Assembly (NCBI RefSeq): GCF_003254115.1 | Contig: NZ_QKZV01000005.1 | Location: 1 to 64,000, forward strand | Length of the DNA stretch: 64,000 bases | Direction: 5' to 3' | DNA from: Hydrotalea sandarakina | GTDB taxonomy: Bacteria > Bacteroidota > Bacteroidia > Chitinophagales > Chitinophagaceae | Notes under the pieces: model-generated | The model's database searches: none | Told to the model about the DNA's origin: nothing | What the model saw: only the letters and a program-made list of their open reading frames with translations | Made by a program: the position numbers and the translations under genes | Shown: in pieces, positions 26,703 through 36,147 of the stretch | Numbering within the stretch: position 1 is the first letter of the stretch | How the letters are laid out: each line of letters begins with the position of its first letter

Positions 26703-26743
26703 TAAAGATACTTAAGAAAGGAAAATGGATTGATTATAAGCAT

Positions 26744-26774
26744 AAAAAAAGGGCCAGGATAAAAATCCAGCCCC
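26744..26774 (-). terminator. Probable terminator after the gld operon
   Basis: On the minus strand an imperfect GC-rich hairpin (inner GGAT/ATCC stem, outer GGGC/GCCC with mismatches) runs into seven T. It lies about 140 bp beyond the gldN stop, in the 213-bp gap shared with the convergent uvrC. Confidence 0.45.
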
Positions 26775-26915
26775 GTCTTTAAAATCCAATATCCTATGAA
26801 AAACCGAGATAAAATTACTAATTAGTTTTTAAATAACAATAATTTTTTAAAAAAATATTTTCAAATAATTTATACAAATTTAATGCCTGACTTTTTGGGA
26901 AGCAGGCACAAATTG

Positions 26916-28055
26916 TTAATAAGCCCATAAATCCTGCTCATAGTTAAAGATTTTTTCCTTCACTTTTTCACCGGCCAATAAGCGGAATAACGGATCTTTA
27001 ATATAATCTTTGAAATACTGATTTTTGTAATTATCCATTGTAGTTTTTACTATATAGCTACTGTACATATGGCTTTCAAACAAATCATCCCAACTCATTC
27101 TGGCACCATTGTTTTTTGGATTATACACTTGAACTTTGGCAAAAGTGGGTCTAATATCAGGATAATAAATCCAAAACAATGGGTATAAATCATCACCAAC
27201 AGCAGTACCATCGGACAAATAACGCTTCATCATAGGGGCAATACCGATAATTCTACGTACTAACCTGGAAGCTTCTTTATCAAAAATATAATCTTCTTTA
27301 ATGCGGAATTTGTAAATAGAGTCCGGTGAAATGTCCCGAGGTGTAATGTTACAAATGCCGGTTGCATTCCCATCAATATCACGAGTCATCACAGTATCTA
27401 CCCCACCACCCAAGGTTTTAACAAATTCTTCTTTTGATAGTGGTGTTGTAAAGCGATCATCATCAGCATTAAAAGCAGTTACATCGCCATTCATTACTGC
27501 CTGAACAATGATAGAGATGAGGCGTTGATTGCCATTATCTTCGTTAGACATGTAACCAAAAACCTGGTTCATCTTTTCACGGATATCAATTTCACTCCAA
27601 ACTCTTTCTTTAAAAACAGCATCATCTTCTCTAATAAAATCGTACGCTAAAGGTGTTTTATCGCGTACCATTTCATAGTTGCGTGTAGGATCATCAGGGC
27701 GCAATGAAACTTTTACCGTGTCGAACAAACCCCCACCGGCACTTTTTTGCTGCTTATATTCTCTACAGCCTGTTTTAGGTTGATTATTGGCTGCAGACTG
27801 AGTATTAGCACCTGATGCATTTGTTTGATTACCTGATGACAAATAAGGGTTATTTGAGTTGCTATTGCTACCTGATCCGCTGCCGCTATTTTGCAAATAA
27901 GGATTATCTGCATTATTCGATGTTTTGGCAGGTGAAGTATTCGTATTTCTTTGCGCAGTGCGCTTTTTAGCCTGCGCTATAGCAGCATTGCTTTCAAGTA
28001 GCAGTAAACCTGCTGCAACCATACACACAACAAATAGAATGCTGATTTTCTTCAT
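26916..28055 (-). CDS. gldN: Gliding motility/type IX secretion protein GldN
   Basis: A 379-residue periplasmic protein with a signal peptide (cleavage about residue 28, AAIAQA). Residues about 30-95 are a low-complexity linker rich in Asn, Ser, Gly and Gln with two NPYL repeats. The conserved GldN/PorN domain follows, with VRDKTPLAYDFIREDDAVFKERVW and ending in YEQDLWAY. GldN forms the periplasmic ring with GldK in the T9SS trans-envelope complex. It is the last gene of gldK-gldL-gldM-gldN, 11 bp after gldM. Flavobacterium GldN is about 320-330 residues; the excess here comes from the linker. Confidence 0.93.
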   Translation of the reverse strand: MKKISILFVVCMVAAGLLLLESNAAIAQAKKRTAQRNTNTSPAKTSNNADNPYLQNSGSGSGSNSNSNNPYLSSGNQTNASGANTQSAANNQPKTGCREYKQQKSAGGGLFDTVKVSLRPDDPTRNYEMVRDKTPLAYDFIREDDAVFKERVWSEIDIREKMNQVFGYMSNEDNGNQRLISIIVQAVMNGDVTAFNADDDRFTTPLSKEEFVKTLGGGVDTVMTRDIDGNATGICNITPRDISPDSIYKFRIKEDYIFDKEASRLVRRIIGIAPMMKRYLSDGTAVGDDLYPLFWIYYPDIRPTFAKVQVYNPKNNGARMSWDDLFESHMYSSYIVKTTMDNYKNQYFKDYIKDPLFRLLAGEKVKEKIFNYEQDLWAY

Positions 28056-28066
28056 AATTAAAATTT

Positions 28067-29602
28067 TTAGTATAAATAGAAAGAAATAGGTGGCAATGTA
28101 GTTACACCATTTGGACCTTCTACTTTAATCATATCAATTAAAACGGTTGAATTAGGACCTAATTTATCAATCAATGCACGTGTTTCACTATTAAATACAG
28201 CTCCATTGTTTACAGAAATACCGGGTCTTTCAGAAAATGCCTTACCTGTTGCTATAAAGGTATAACTAAGAACGTTGTATTTTAAATTTTCAAAAATAAA
28301 GTTTTCTAAATCTGCTCTAACACCTGCCATAGCCTTAAACTCATTCAATGGCATTCTGCCTCCTTTACTGTTACCCACTTTAGCAACGGGATCGGGAATA
28401 GTTTTTACCCTAAACTTAAATGGTGTTACATTTTTACCATCATTTACAGTAATTGTAGCTTCACCGGGCGTGGTAACTTGTGCTTCATAATGACCGGGGC
28501 CGGTTTTAGTTAATGAACCCTGACTAATTGAAACACTTACTTTTTCATCTCCAACCCCACTTCCACCAATAACGGTTAAGGGGTTAGCAACACCAATATA
28601 TAACACTCTGGTGGCATCGGCACTAACATTTGCACCTGTTGGCGATCCCACTGTATATTTAATGTCAATATCTTTTGATTCTTCTTTACCGGTTGCCTGA
28701 TTGAAGTAACTTATATGCAATTTTTTAACATAAGAACCTGGCCCGCCAACAGTAGTCTTATATAAACCGGTTCCATCCGGTTGCAATGGTACAGCAGCAC
28801 CATCAATGGTAATAGTTGGACGAGATTCTTTATTGAAAGCACCAATACCTGCAGTAACATCTAACTCTTGCCCAGGCATTAGATACTGTGCGCTTTGTCC
28901 TATTAAGGGTACATAGGTATCAAATACCATTTTAACAGCACCAACTTGCGTATGGAAATATTCAACAGCACGAGCTTCAGAGTTCTTTACATCATTTTGA
29001 AACTTACTTAATATAGTAATACCTGCAATAGTTGGCGTCATATTAAAATACGCATAAGCCCAATCCTTTTTTGCTGCATCCGAAGTAGCAGATTTTGGTA
29101 TTGACAAATCTAGTGGAAGAGTGGTAGCATATTGTTCTGCAAAACTCGTATCAATGGCTAATAAATCCTTTTTAAATTGCTCTAATTTTTGACGTAACTC
29201 ATTGCCTTTTTTCTCTTCAACCATTAACCTGGAAGTGGCTTCCAAATCATCTTCCTTAAAAGTAGTGTCTTTAGGTGGATTATAGCCCGAAGCTTTTTTC
29301 AATTCTTCCTTTAATGTTTCAATATAATTGTACATGTTATCGGCCAACTCTTTAGCCTTTTGAGCTTTAGGCCACCATATTGCTGCTTTATCTTTCGTAT
29401 CAGCCTGATTCAGCTTTTCTTGAAATGATTTAAAAAGGGTTTGATTTTTCTGGTCAATCATTTGATTGGAAGTATCTAAGCTATTGTTTACCGTCTTAAA
29501 GGCATTTAATATTTCAGCCGATACATTCAGTGCCAACAATGCCGTTAGCACCAAATACATCAGGTTAATCATCTTCTGCCGTGGCTCCTTAGGTAATGCC
29601 AT
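28067..29602 (-). CDS. gldM: Gliding motility/type IX secretion protein GldM
   Basis: A 511-residue protein with one N-terminal membrane helix (LMYLVLTALLALNVSAEIL, about 13-31) and a long periplasmic region. The start ALPKEPRQKMINLMYLVLTALL is diagnostic for GldM/PorM. The periplasmic part folds into successive domains reaching toward the GldK-GldN ring; the last contains YTFIATGKAFSERPG. With GldL it forms the proton-driven rotary motor powering T9SS export and gliding. Lies 56 bp after gldL and 11 bp before gldN. Confidence 0.96.
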   Translation of the reverse strand: MALPKEPRQKMINLMYLVLTALLALNVSAEILNAFKTVNNSLDTSNQMIDQKNQTLFKSFQEKLNQADTKDKAAIWWPKAQKAKELADNMYNYIETLKEELKKASGYNPPKDTTFKEDDLEATSRLMVEEKKGNELRQKLEQFKKDLLAIDTSFAEQYATTLPLDLSIPKSATSDAAKKDWAYAYFNMTPTIAGITILSKFQNDVKNSEARAVEYFHTQVGAVKMVFDTYVPLIGQSAQYLMPGQELDVTAGIGAFNKESRPTITIDGAAVPLQPDGTGLYKTTVGGPGSYVKKLHISYFNQATGKEESKDIDIKYTVGSPTGANVSADATRVLYIGVANPLTVIGGSGVGDEKVSVSISQGSLTKTGPGHYEAQVTTPGEATITVNDGKNVTPFKFRVKTIPDPVAKVGNSKGGRMPLNEFKAMAGVRADLENFIFENLKYNVLSYTFIATGKAFSERPGISVNNGAVFNSETRALIDKLGPNSTVLIDMIKVEGPNGVTTLPPISFYLY

Positions 29603-29658
29603 AGTCTATGTGCAGTTTATTTTTTTACAATTAGGGTTGAAAGTTTGTATCTATTTTT

Positions 29659-30426
29659 TTATGAACGGCCCTGCATAGCAGTTAACATATTGCCATAAAC
29701 TTGATTTAATTTGCCTAAATTACTGGCTAATAAAGCAATTTGTTCTTTTGCTTTTAATGCATCGCCGGCAGAATTATTCATGGCTTCAGAGGTTTGAGCC
29801 AACTTGCCATAAAACTGATTCAACACCTTTAAATGATTATTGCTTTCCTGTAACTCTAATTCGTAAATAGTATTTAAAGAAGTTAAGTTTTTGGTTAATA
29901 CCTGCACCTGAGTGTGGAATTGTTTGGTATTTTCTGCAGCGGCATTGAATGATGATAAAGAAGCAGTTGTTTGCGTTACAGCTCCGGCAACTGTTCCTAA
30001 AGCACCGGCAGCCTCTTTGGCTTTAGCACTGAAATCGCCGGTTGATTTTACAACATCGCCAATTTCTCCCATTTTTTCAACAGTAGAACCTAACTTTTGA
30101 AAACCTGCACTTAACTTACTCAAGTTGGCAGGTGTAATGTCGGCATCTAATAACATTTTTTCCATGGTTTGCAAAGCAGGATTTCCGGCAGGTATTTTTT
30201 GACCGGGAAGATGTACTTCATGATCATCCATATAAGGATAAATAATATATAAAATACCATAACCTAAGAAAATTATCGCTTCAGTAGTTAATCCTACCTT
30301 CAACATGAAATCTGCAATGGGTGTATGCAAAATCTTCTGCAATGCACCGAAAATAACAACTGCTGCTGCTACAGATACACCAACATCAAACCATTTACTA
30401 ACTTTTGGAGGAATTTTTGCTGCCAT
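29659..30426 (-). CDS. gldL: Gliding motility/type IX secretion protein GldL
   Basis: A 255-residue inner-membrane protein. Two membrane helices are visible near the N-terminus (about 10-27, VGVSVAAAVVIFGALQKI, and 45-65, TEAIIFLGYGILYIIYPYM), joined by a short periplasmic loop, followed by a long cytoplasmic region with coiled-coil character. A conserved Glu (Glu49 in TEAIIF) lies in helix 2, as expected for the proton-carrying Glu of GldL motors. Forms the stator ring of the motor with GldM. The gap to gldK is unusually long for this operon (125 bp) and holds a predicted stem. Confidence 0.95.
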   Translation of the reverse strand: MAAKIPPKVSKWFDVGVSVAAAVVIFGALQKILHTPIADFMLKVGLTTEAIIFLGYGILYIIYPYMDDHEVHLPGQKIPAGNPALQTMEKMLLDADITPANLSKLSAGFQKLGSTVEKMGEIGDVVKSTGDFSAKAKEAAGALGTVAGAVTQTTASLSSFNAAAENTKQFHTQVQVLTKNLTSLNTIYELELQESNNHLKVLNQFYGKLAQTSEAMNNSAGDALKAKEQIALLASNLGKLNQVYGNMLTAMQGRS

Positions 30427-30466
30427 AAATACGTAAGTTTAAATTTTTACTGGGTTTAGGTTAATA

Positions 30467-30502
30467 GAATACTCCCTTGCGAAGGTATCGCCGGTAGTAT
30501 TC
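30467..30502. repeat. Inverted repeat between gldK and gldL
   Basis: A 7-bp perfect inverted repeat (GAATACT at 30467-30473, AGTATTC at 30496-30502) encloses a second small hairpin (CCTT-GCG-AAGG, 30475-30485). It is not followed by a T-run on the coding strand, so it is not a standard terminator. Confidence 0.4.
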
Positions 30503-30551
30503 GTAAAATTTATTAAAGTTTTAATCAATGAAATTCGCAGGTTTAGGTTTT

Positions 30552-31844
30552 CTATTTTTTCATTCGAGGGGCTAAATCAATGACACATCTGAATCCAATG
30601 TAAGATTTTGCACTATCCTGATATTCAAATGTACGAGTGCTTGTTTGCAAGAAATAACCTACATCTTTCCAACTACCACCGCGTACCACTTTTCTGCGCA
30701 TTAAGGGTGGATCAGAATCTTTGGCTTCATAGCGAACATCTGGATTCATATCGGACATAAAATTGTAGGCACTTTCATTGAAGTAGGAATTCGTCCACTC
30801 AGCCACATTACCGGACATATTATACAATCCATAATCATTGGGCCAATATGCATCTACGCGAACAGTGTAGAAACCTCCATCTTCCGCATAATTTCCGCGA
30901 CCGGGTTTAAAATTGGCCAACAGACACCCTTTTTTGTTACGAATATAATAGTTACCCCAGGGATACATTGAATTGGTTCTTCCACCTCTTGCAGCATATT
31001 CCCATTCCGCCTCACTTGGCAAGCGGAAATCACTTTCAATTGCCATTTTCTTTCTTTCTAAAGCTGCATTTTGAATATGAGTGCGCCAGTGACAAAAGGC
31101 TACAGCTTGCTTCCAATTTACGCCTACTACCGGATAATTACCAAAAGCAGGATGTGCAAAATAGCGCTTGGTCATTGGTTCGTTATATGAATAAGAAAAA
31201 TCACGCATCCAAACTAATGTATCGGGATAAATAGGAACCTGGTAACGCACAATGAACTTACTGCGAGGCTGACCTGCATTTTCGCGTTTAGCCGCTTCAA
31301 ATAAATTAAATGTTTCTACTTGATATAATAATTTATTGGGATCAATATCGGGCTTCCCATACAACCGATTATCAGGCGCCAATATTAATTTATTACCTAA
31401 CTTTTCTAAGTTAGAAGCATCATATTTAATAGTACGAGCTTTATTCCAATCAATAGCAATGGCTGAATCACCACCTGTTGCTCCGGCTGATGACTTGTAA
31501 TATCCCAATTCCTTGGCAGCCAAAGAATCACGCACCCAATAAACAAACTGTCGATAATCGTTATTGGTAATTTCAGTAGCATCCATCCAAAAGCCGGCAA
31601 TAGATACCTGACGATTACGGGCGGTATAGTTATAATTTATGTCTTCATCACTCGGACCCATGTGGAAAGTTCCGGGAGGAATATACACCATGCCGCGAGG
31701 TTTTCCCATGCTTTTACCGCCACCGGGAGCCACACCGTGTAACTGGCCATCATCTAATGGGTTTTTGCTTTTTCCTTTAAAACAAGCTGTAAAACCCACG
31801 GTAACCAGCGACACCAACAAGATACTATAATGGTACTTCTTCAT
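30552..31844 (-). CDS. gldK: Gliding motility/type IX secretion lipoprotein GldK
   Basis: A 430-residue lipoprotein: signal peptide with lipobox ending in Cys21 (GFTACFKG). The rest is a formylglycine-generating-enzyme/sulfatase-modifying fold (MVYIPPGTFHMGPSDEDINY at the start, RLPSEAEWEYAARGG, YNMSGNVAEWTNSYF, KVVRGGSWKD, YIGFRCV). In GldK/PorK the fold is structural, not catalytic: the protein builds an outer-membrane-associated ring with GldN. First gene of the gldKLMN operon, with a perfect -7 element 20 bp upstream. Confidence 0.94.
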   Translation of the reverse strand: MKKYHYSILLVSLVTVGFTACFKGKSKNPLDDGQLHGVAPGGGKSMGKPRGMVYIPPGTFHMGPSDEDINYNYTARNRQVSIAGFWMDATEITNNDYRQFVYWVRDSLAAKELGYYKSSAGATGGDSAIAIDWNKARTIKYDASNLEKLGNKLILAPDNRLYGKPDIDPNKLLYQVETFNLFEAAKRENAGQPRSKFIVRYQVPIYPDTLVWMRDFSYSYNEPMTKRYFAHPAFGNYPVVGVNWKQAVAFCHWRTHIQNAALERKKMAIESDFRLPSEAEWEYAARGGRTNSMYPWGNYYIRNKKGCLLANFKPGRGNYAEDGGFYTVRVDAYWPNDYGLYNMSGNVAEWTNSYFNESAYNFMSDMNPDVRYEAKDSDPPLMRRKVVRGGSWKDVGYFLQTSTRTFEYQDSAKSYIGFRCVIDLAPRMKK

Positions 31845-31864
31845 AATTGCTCAATAGAATTTGA

Positions 31865-31872
31865 CAAATATA
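31865..31872 (-). promoter_or_regulatory. Predicted -7 promoter element of the gld operon
   Basis: Minus-strand TATATTTG is a perfect TAnnTTTG element 20 bp before the gldK ATG, giving a 5' leader of about 15 nt. A clear -33 element is not seen. Confidence 0.45.
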
Positions 31873-32011
31873 TAGCATTCAATAGCTATCATGCTACTTT
31901 GTTAAATTAGTTTTACTTTAAATTTTTTTTGAGTAAAGTTCAACGATGCATTTACTTAACGTTCTTTTTACTAATTTATTTTCCAGGAGGGATAAACAGG
32001 GAACACGCAAA

Positions 32012-34054
32012 TTAATGGTTTAATTGAAATTGAGAAAAAAAATTTCCAAAATTTATCTCAGGTTTTTGACAACTGTAATTTTCGCAAACATAAAAGGTTG
32101 ATTTACAATTGAAATCTTTCCCTTCTAACAATGGAAAACCTTCCTTAAAATTTTGAGAAACCTGAAAAATTTTGTCCGGAATATAGTTTTTTAGAAAAGG
32201 AGTGATAAAGTTTTGAGCCTCCTCGCCTGTAAAAACTACTTCTTTTATGGGAAAACTTTGTTGCAAAACAACGAGTGCCCAATAGCCAAATGACGTGGGA
32301 TAATTGACAATGGGCTTCATCAATGAAGCGGTCATTTTTCTGCTCCGCCGTGCCCACTCAGGCTTATCTAATATTGAAGCTAAATATAGCAAATTAGCCG
32401 CCATTACAGCATTTCCACTTGGTGTGGCACCATCATATAGTTCTTTTTTACGAACAAGTACATTCTGTTGCAGTTTGGAAGTAAAATAAAAGAACAAATT
32501 TTCTTCATCTGAATAATCTTGCATTACTTGTTCACTCAATAATTCTGCCTTATTTAAATATGATGCATCTCCCGTAATTTCCTGTAATGCAATGTAGGCC
32601 TGAATGACAAAGGCCATATCATCTAAAAAGGCCGGTAAAGCCTGGCGTTGGGTATTGGGTTGATGCAGCCATTGTTGTTCGTGTTTAAACTTATTTTCCA
32701 ATACTTGCATGGTTTCAATTGCCCTGTTTTTGAAGGCCTCAATACCTGTTGCGGCATAGGCTTTTGCCAAAGCCTGTATCATTAAAGCATTCCAGCCCGG
32801 TAATATTTTATTGTCTAAGCCCGGCTTCACCCTTTTAGAACGAGCAGCTAATAATTTTTGCTTCCCTTTTTCCAATATTTGAGCTAACAACTCAACCGAT
32901 AAGTTATTTTTTTCTGCAAATACTTCAAGGGGTTCTTTTATCCATAAAATATTATGGCCATATTCCCAGTTTCCGGACTGTGTTACACCATAAAATTGAC
33001 AGAAAATGGGTGCATCTTCTCCCAATAAGGCTTCTATTTCCGCTTTTTTCCAAACATAATATTTACCCTCAACCCCTTCACTGTCTGCATCCCAGGCACT
33101 ATAAAAACCGCCTTTGGCATCCATTAAATTTTCTTCCATCCATTCAATGGTATTGACCATTGCCTGCCGATAGATTGATTTATGGGTAATTTGATAAGCT
33201 TCTGCCAGCAATTCAACCAACAAAGCGTTATCGTATAACATTTTTTCAAAATGGGGCACTAACCATTCCGTATCAGTACTATATCGGGCAAAGCCACCCG
33301 CAATTTGATCGTAAATACCGCCTTGCACCATTTTATCAATACTCAATAAAGCCTGCTTCAAAGCCTTTTCTGAATGGGTATGGTAATAAATGCGTAATAG
33401 TGTACGAATGACCATTGTTTGTGGAAACTTTGGCGCCCTGCCAAAACCACCCCATTTTGTATCTGCTGTTTGCAAAATATTGGCTTCAATTGCTTGGATG
33501 GTTTCGTTTGTTTCTGCACTAACTGATTCCGTTGAAAGGCCAAAATCATTAGCTGCTTTAATGTGTTGTGTTAATTGTTGTGCTTGCTGCTCAACCGCAT
33601 CGCGTTGTTCGGTAAAAGCTTTGTGCACAGCCAACAATACTTCTTTCCAGCTCATTCGGTTATGGGCTCGTTCCGGTGGGAAATAGGTACCACCAAAAAA
33701 AGGTTTGGTATCCGGCGTTAAAAATACATTGAGAGGCCAGCCGCCACTGCCTGTAAGGGTTTGTACCGCATCCATATAAATGTGATCCAAATCAGGCCTT
33801 TCTTCTCTATCCACTTTTATATTCACGAAATACGCATTCATTATAGCAGCGATATCGGCACTTTCAAAACTTTCTTTTTCCATTACATGGCACCAATGGC
33901 AAGAAGAATAGCCAATGCTGACCAATATGGGAAGATTTTTTTCTTTGGCCAATTGCAAAGCTTCTTCGCCCCAAGGATACCAGTTTACCGGGTTGTGTGC
34001 GTGCTGCAATAAGTAAGGACTGCTCTCGTGTATTAAGCGATTGGTATGTTGCAT
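32012..34054 (-). CDS. YyaL/DUF255 thioredoxin-domain protein (SSP411 family)
   Basis: A 680-residue cytoplasmic protein. The N-terminal DUF255 thioredoxin-like domain is clear ([19 protein letters not shown], then [19 protein letters not shown] with a CxxC), followed by an alpha/alpha toroid of about 500 residues ([35 protein letters not shown]) like N-acylglucosamine epimerases. Length and order match bacterial YyaL and human SPATA20. The biochemical function is not established. It appears monocistronic, with a 167-bp gap to gldK upstream of its end and a 78-bp gap to hemD. Confidence 0.9.
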   Translation of the reverse strand: MQHTNRLIHESSPYLLQHAHNPVNWYPWGEEALQLAKEKNLPILVSIGYSSCHWCHVMEKESFESADIAAIMNAYFVNIKVDREERPDLDHIYMDAVQTLTGSGGWPLNVFLTPDTKPFFGGTYFPPERAHNRMSWKEVLLAVHKAFTEQRDAVEQQAQQLTQHIKAANDFGLSTESVSAETNETIQAIEANILQTADTKWGGFGRAPKFPQTMVIRTLLRIYYHTHSEKALKQALLSIDKMVQGGIYDQIAGGFARYSTDTEWLVPHFEKMLYDNALLVELLAEAYQITHKSIYRQAMVNTIEWMEENLMDAKGGFYSAWDADSEGVEGKYYVWKKAEIEALLGEDAPIFCQFYGVTQSGNWEYGHNILWIKEPLEVFAEKNNLSVELLAQILEKGKQKLLAARSKRVKPGLDNKILPGWNALMIQALAKAYAATGIEAFKNRAIETMQVLENKFKHEQQWLHQPNTQRQALPAFLDDMAFVIQAYIALQEITGDASYLNKAELLSEQVMQDYSDEENLFFYFTSKLQQNVLVRKKELYDGATPSGNAVMAANLLYLASILDKPEWARRSRKMTASLMKPIVNYPTSFGYWALVVLQQSFPIKEVVFTGEEAQNFITPFLKNYIPDKIFQVSQNFKEGFPLLEGKDFNCKSTFYVCENYSCQKPEINFGNFFSQFQLNH

Positions 34055-34075
34055 GTTATTAAATGTAAGGCAAGT

Positions 34076-34109
34076 TACATAAAAAGAAAAAGCCCTTTTA
34101 CAAGGGCTT
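34076..34109 (-). terminator. Intrinsic terminator after hemD
   Basis: Stem AAGCCCTT (34090-34097) with AAGGGCTT (34102-34109) around a 4-nt loop; on the minus strand it continues into a T-rich run (TTTCTTTTT). It lies 23 bp beyond the hemD stop codon. Confidence 0.75.
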
Positions 34110-34132
34110 GAATTATATGCTGAAAAGTGAAG

Positions 34133-34936
34133 CTACTTTACAGGTTGGTTATTGTTTAGAAAGTGCTCAATGGCAGCAGTCATACTGGGAATATGCACAT
34201 CGGGTGCTTTTAAATTAAGGGTTAAACCAGCTTCTTCAACAGCTTTAGCTGTATTGTTACCAAAAGCACCTATTAAGGTACCGTTTTGGTGGAAATTTGG
34301 AAAATTGTCGAAAATAGAACGTACAGCACTTGGCGTAAACAAACAAACCATATCAACATCATTGTTTGCAAACAATGGCTTAATATCATTACTTATGCTG
34401 CGATACATGAATCCTAACTGAAACTCACATTGATTGGCTTTAAGCCAGTTCACAATTTCATTATCCTGCTGGTTTTCGCTACACACATATAAAAAGTTTT
34501 CGTTCTCTTTGTGTTTATTAATTACAGAAAACAAACTTTTATTAGTACCATCAGCACCATAAAATACTTTGCGCTTTCTATACAAAATAAACTTTTGCAA
34601 ATACAAAGCAACAGCCTCTGTAATGCAGAAATATTTGGTATCCTGACTAATGGATACTTTCATTTCCTCGCAAATGCGAAAAAAATGATCAATTGCGTGC
34701 CTACTGGTAAAAATAATGGCAGTAAAAGTTGCAATATCAATTTTTTGTTTACGGAACTCTTTTGCAGTGATAGGTTCTAACCGAATGAAAGGTTCAAACA
34801 CAAATTGAACATGATATTTTTTTTCAATATCAAAGTAGGGTGATTTTTCACTTTCCGGCCTGGGCTGAGCAATGATAATTTTTTTTACCGGTTTAAAGTC
34901 TACAACATTTGAATTTTTAGTTGCTTTTTTTGCCAT
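34133..34936 (-). CDS. hemD: Uroporphyrinogen-III synthase
   Basis: A 267-residue protein with the bilobed HemD fold: after a basic start, KKIIIAQPRPESEKSPYFDIEKKY, FTAIIFTSRHAIDHFFRIC, then the second lobe NFLYVCSENQQDNEIVNWL, DMVCLFTPSAVRSIFDNF and LIGAFGNNTAKAVEEAGL. It cyclises hydroxymethylbilane with inversion of ring D, giving uroporphyrinogen III for haem. HemD is poorly conserved, but the SRHAI and TPSAVRS segments are good markers. It follows the DUF4271 gene by 33 bp, a typical pair in Bacteroidota; other tetrapyrrole genes except hemW are elsewhere. Confidence 0.88.
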   Translation of the reverse strand: MAKKATKNSNVVDFKPVKKIIIAQPRPESEKSPYFDIEKKYHVQFVFEPFIRLEPITAKEFRKQKIDIATFTAIIFTSRHAIDHFFRICEEMKVSISQDTKYFCITEAVALYLQKFILYRKRKVFYGADGTNKSLFSVINKHKENENFLYVCSENQQDNEIVNWLKANQCEFQLGFMYRSISNDIKPLFANNDVDMVCLFTPSAVRSIFDNFPNFHQNGTLIGAFGNNTAKAVEEAGLTLNLKAPDVHIPSMTAAIEHFLNNNQPVK

Positions 34937-34969
34937 GCGAATCTTCTAAAATGTCTACAAAGTTAAACA

Positions 34970-36025
34970 CTATTTCTGTAAATACAGGAACATTAACCTG
35001 TACAAACACAACACTGGTATAATTTCAACGGCGCAAATGTACAGGAAAAAATGCAAGCCATTCATTTTCAGCTCCCGACGAAAAGCTGACAGGCTGATAA
35101 AAAAACGATACAACCATAAAAAAGCTAATAGTCCAAAACTAACTTGTAATGCAATAGCAGCAATAGTATGGGTGGAAAATGCCAATAACCAAATTATTGG
35201 TATAAGAAATATGGCAGCCACTTTATTAATTAACAAAACAATAAAAATATACTGGTTTGCTGCTTGTTTTATGCCAAAAATCCATCCGGCAGATTGCAAT
35301 AAAACAAATTTTCCACCATAAATAACGACTAAAAGAATACTGCTGTAAAGCACAATCCACCAAAATGAAGCAATGCTTATTCCATAAAATTGTGCAACCA
35401 ATGCCGCATACAATCCACCATTAACAATAAACAAAATATTGAATAACAGGGCAGACAATTGCCCTTGTGCCATTTGCTCTCGCATTTGTTTCTGCCGATA
35501 ACTGGTTTGAAAAAAATAAGCAAATAAACTGTTGAAATATTTTGAGAACAGTTGTCTTAATAAAGCCAAATAAAATAAAACACCACACAACACATAAAAC
35601 AAATCATCCTTATCAATAATTTTTTTGTAGGCTGTTATTTGATAAAACGGCGGTTGATTAAAAGGCAGGAATGGCGCAGGCATCCATTTAGCATAAGTGC
35701 CGGTATCAATTTGTTTAACAGCCGGCGTTTGAGTAGTAAGTTGTGCAATACTATCCTTTACTACTGCATTATTTTGAGACGTATTGATGGTATCAATCGT
35801 TTTTTTGTTGTTGGTATCAACCTTTGAAAATTTTACGCTGTCTGCAATAATGGTGCGTTTCGTTTTTTTGGCGGCTGGTTTCACCATGGTGCTTTCCAAA
35901 GCAGGCCTGTGTGAATTTAATTGTTGAATAACAGGCAATTGTTTATCCGTATCGGTTTGTGCTTGAGCATTCACCCATACTAACAGTACATAAATACAGC
36001 AAAACAAAATGGCCTTCCGTTGCAT
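34970..36025 (-). CDS. DUF4271 integral membrane protein
   Basis: About 351 residues from the ATG at 36023-36025; a TTG three codons upstream is less likely. A signal-like first helix is followed by a Thr/Lys-rich extracytoplasmic region (about 25-130) and some six membrane helices (from about 145). The pattern, including FPFNQPPFYQITAYKKIIDKDD before the first core helix and the position immediately upstream of hemD, is that of DUF4271 proteins of Bacteroidota. Function unknown. Diverges from hemW with 120 bp between starts. Confidence 0.75.
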   Translation of the reverse strand: MQRKAILFCCIYVLLVWVNAQAQTDTDKQLPVIQQLNSHRPALESTMVKPAAKKTKRTIIADSVKFSKVDTNNKKTIDTINTSQNNAVVKDSIAQLTTQTPAVKQIDTGTYAKWMPAPFLPFNQPPFYQITAYKKIIDKDDLFYVLCGVLFYLALLRQLFSKYFNSLFAYFFQTSYRQKQMREQMAQGQLSALLFNILFIVNGGLYAALVAQFYGISIASFWWIVLYSSILLVVIYGGKFVLLQSAGWIFGIKQAANQYIFIVLLINKVAAIFLIPIIWLLAFSTHTIAAIALQVSFGLLAFLWLYRFFISLSAFRRELKMNGLHFFLYICAVEIIPVLCLYRLMFLYLQK

Positions 36026-36113
36026 GAAGCGCAAAAATAGGGATAAGCCTTATGGCATCACCCATTTTTTGGTATCTAAATTATTTTAAAACAGCCTTAC
36101 AAAAATAGCCCTG

Positions 36114-36121
36114 TAAATTTG
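36114..36121 (+). promoter_or_regulatory. Predicted -7 promoter element of hemW
   Basis: TAAATTTG is a perfect TAnnTTTG match 24 bp before the hemW ATG. The start site would fall just before the 18-bp palindrome at 36130-36147. Confidence 0.4.
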
Positions 36122-36129
36122 CAAGCTTA

Positions 36130-36147
36130 ATATTATTCGAATAATAT
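36130..36147. promoter_or_regulatory. 18-bp perfect palindrome overlapping the hemW start
   Basis: ATATTATTCGAATAATAT is its own reverse complement and includes the first two bases of the hemW start codon (36146-36148). It could be a repressor site downstream of the promoter, or a short hairpin at the ribosome-binding region. Confidence 0.45.
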
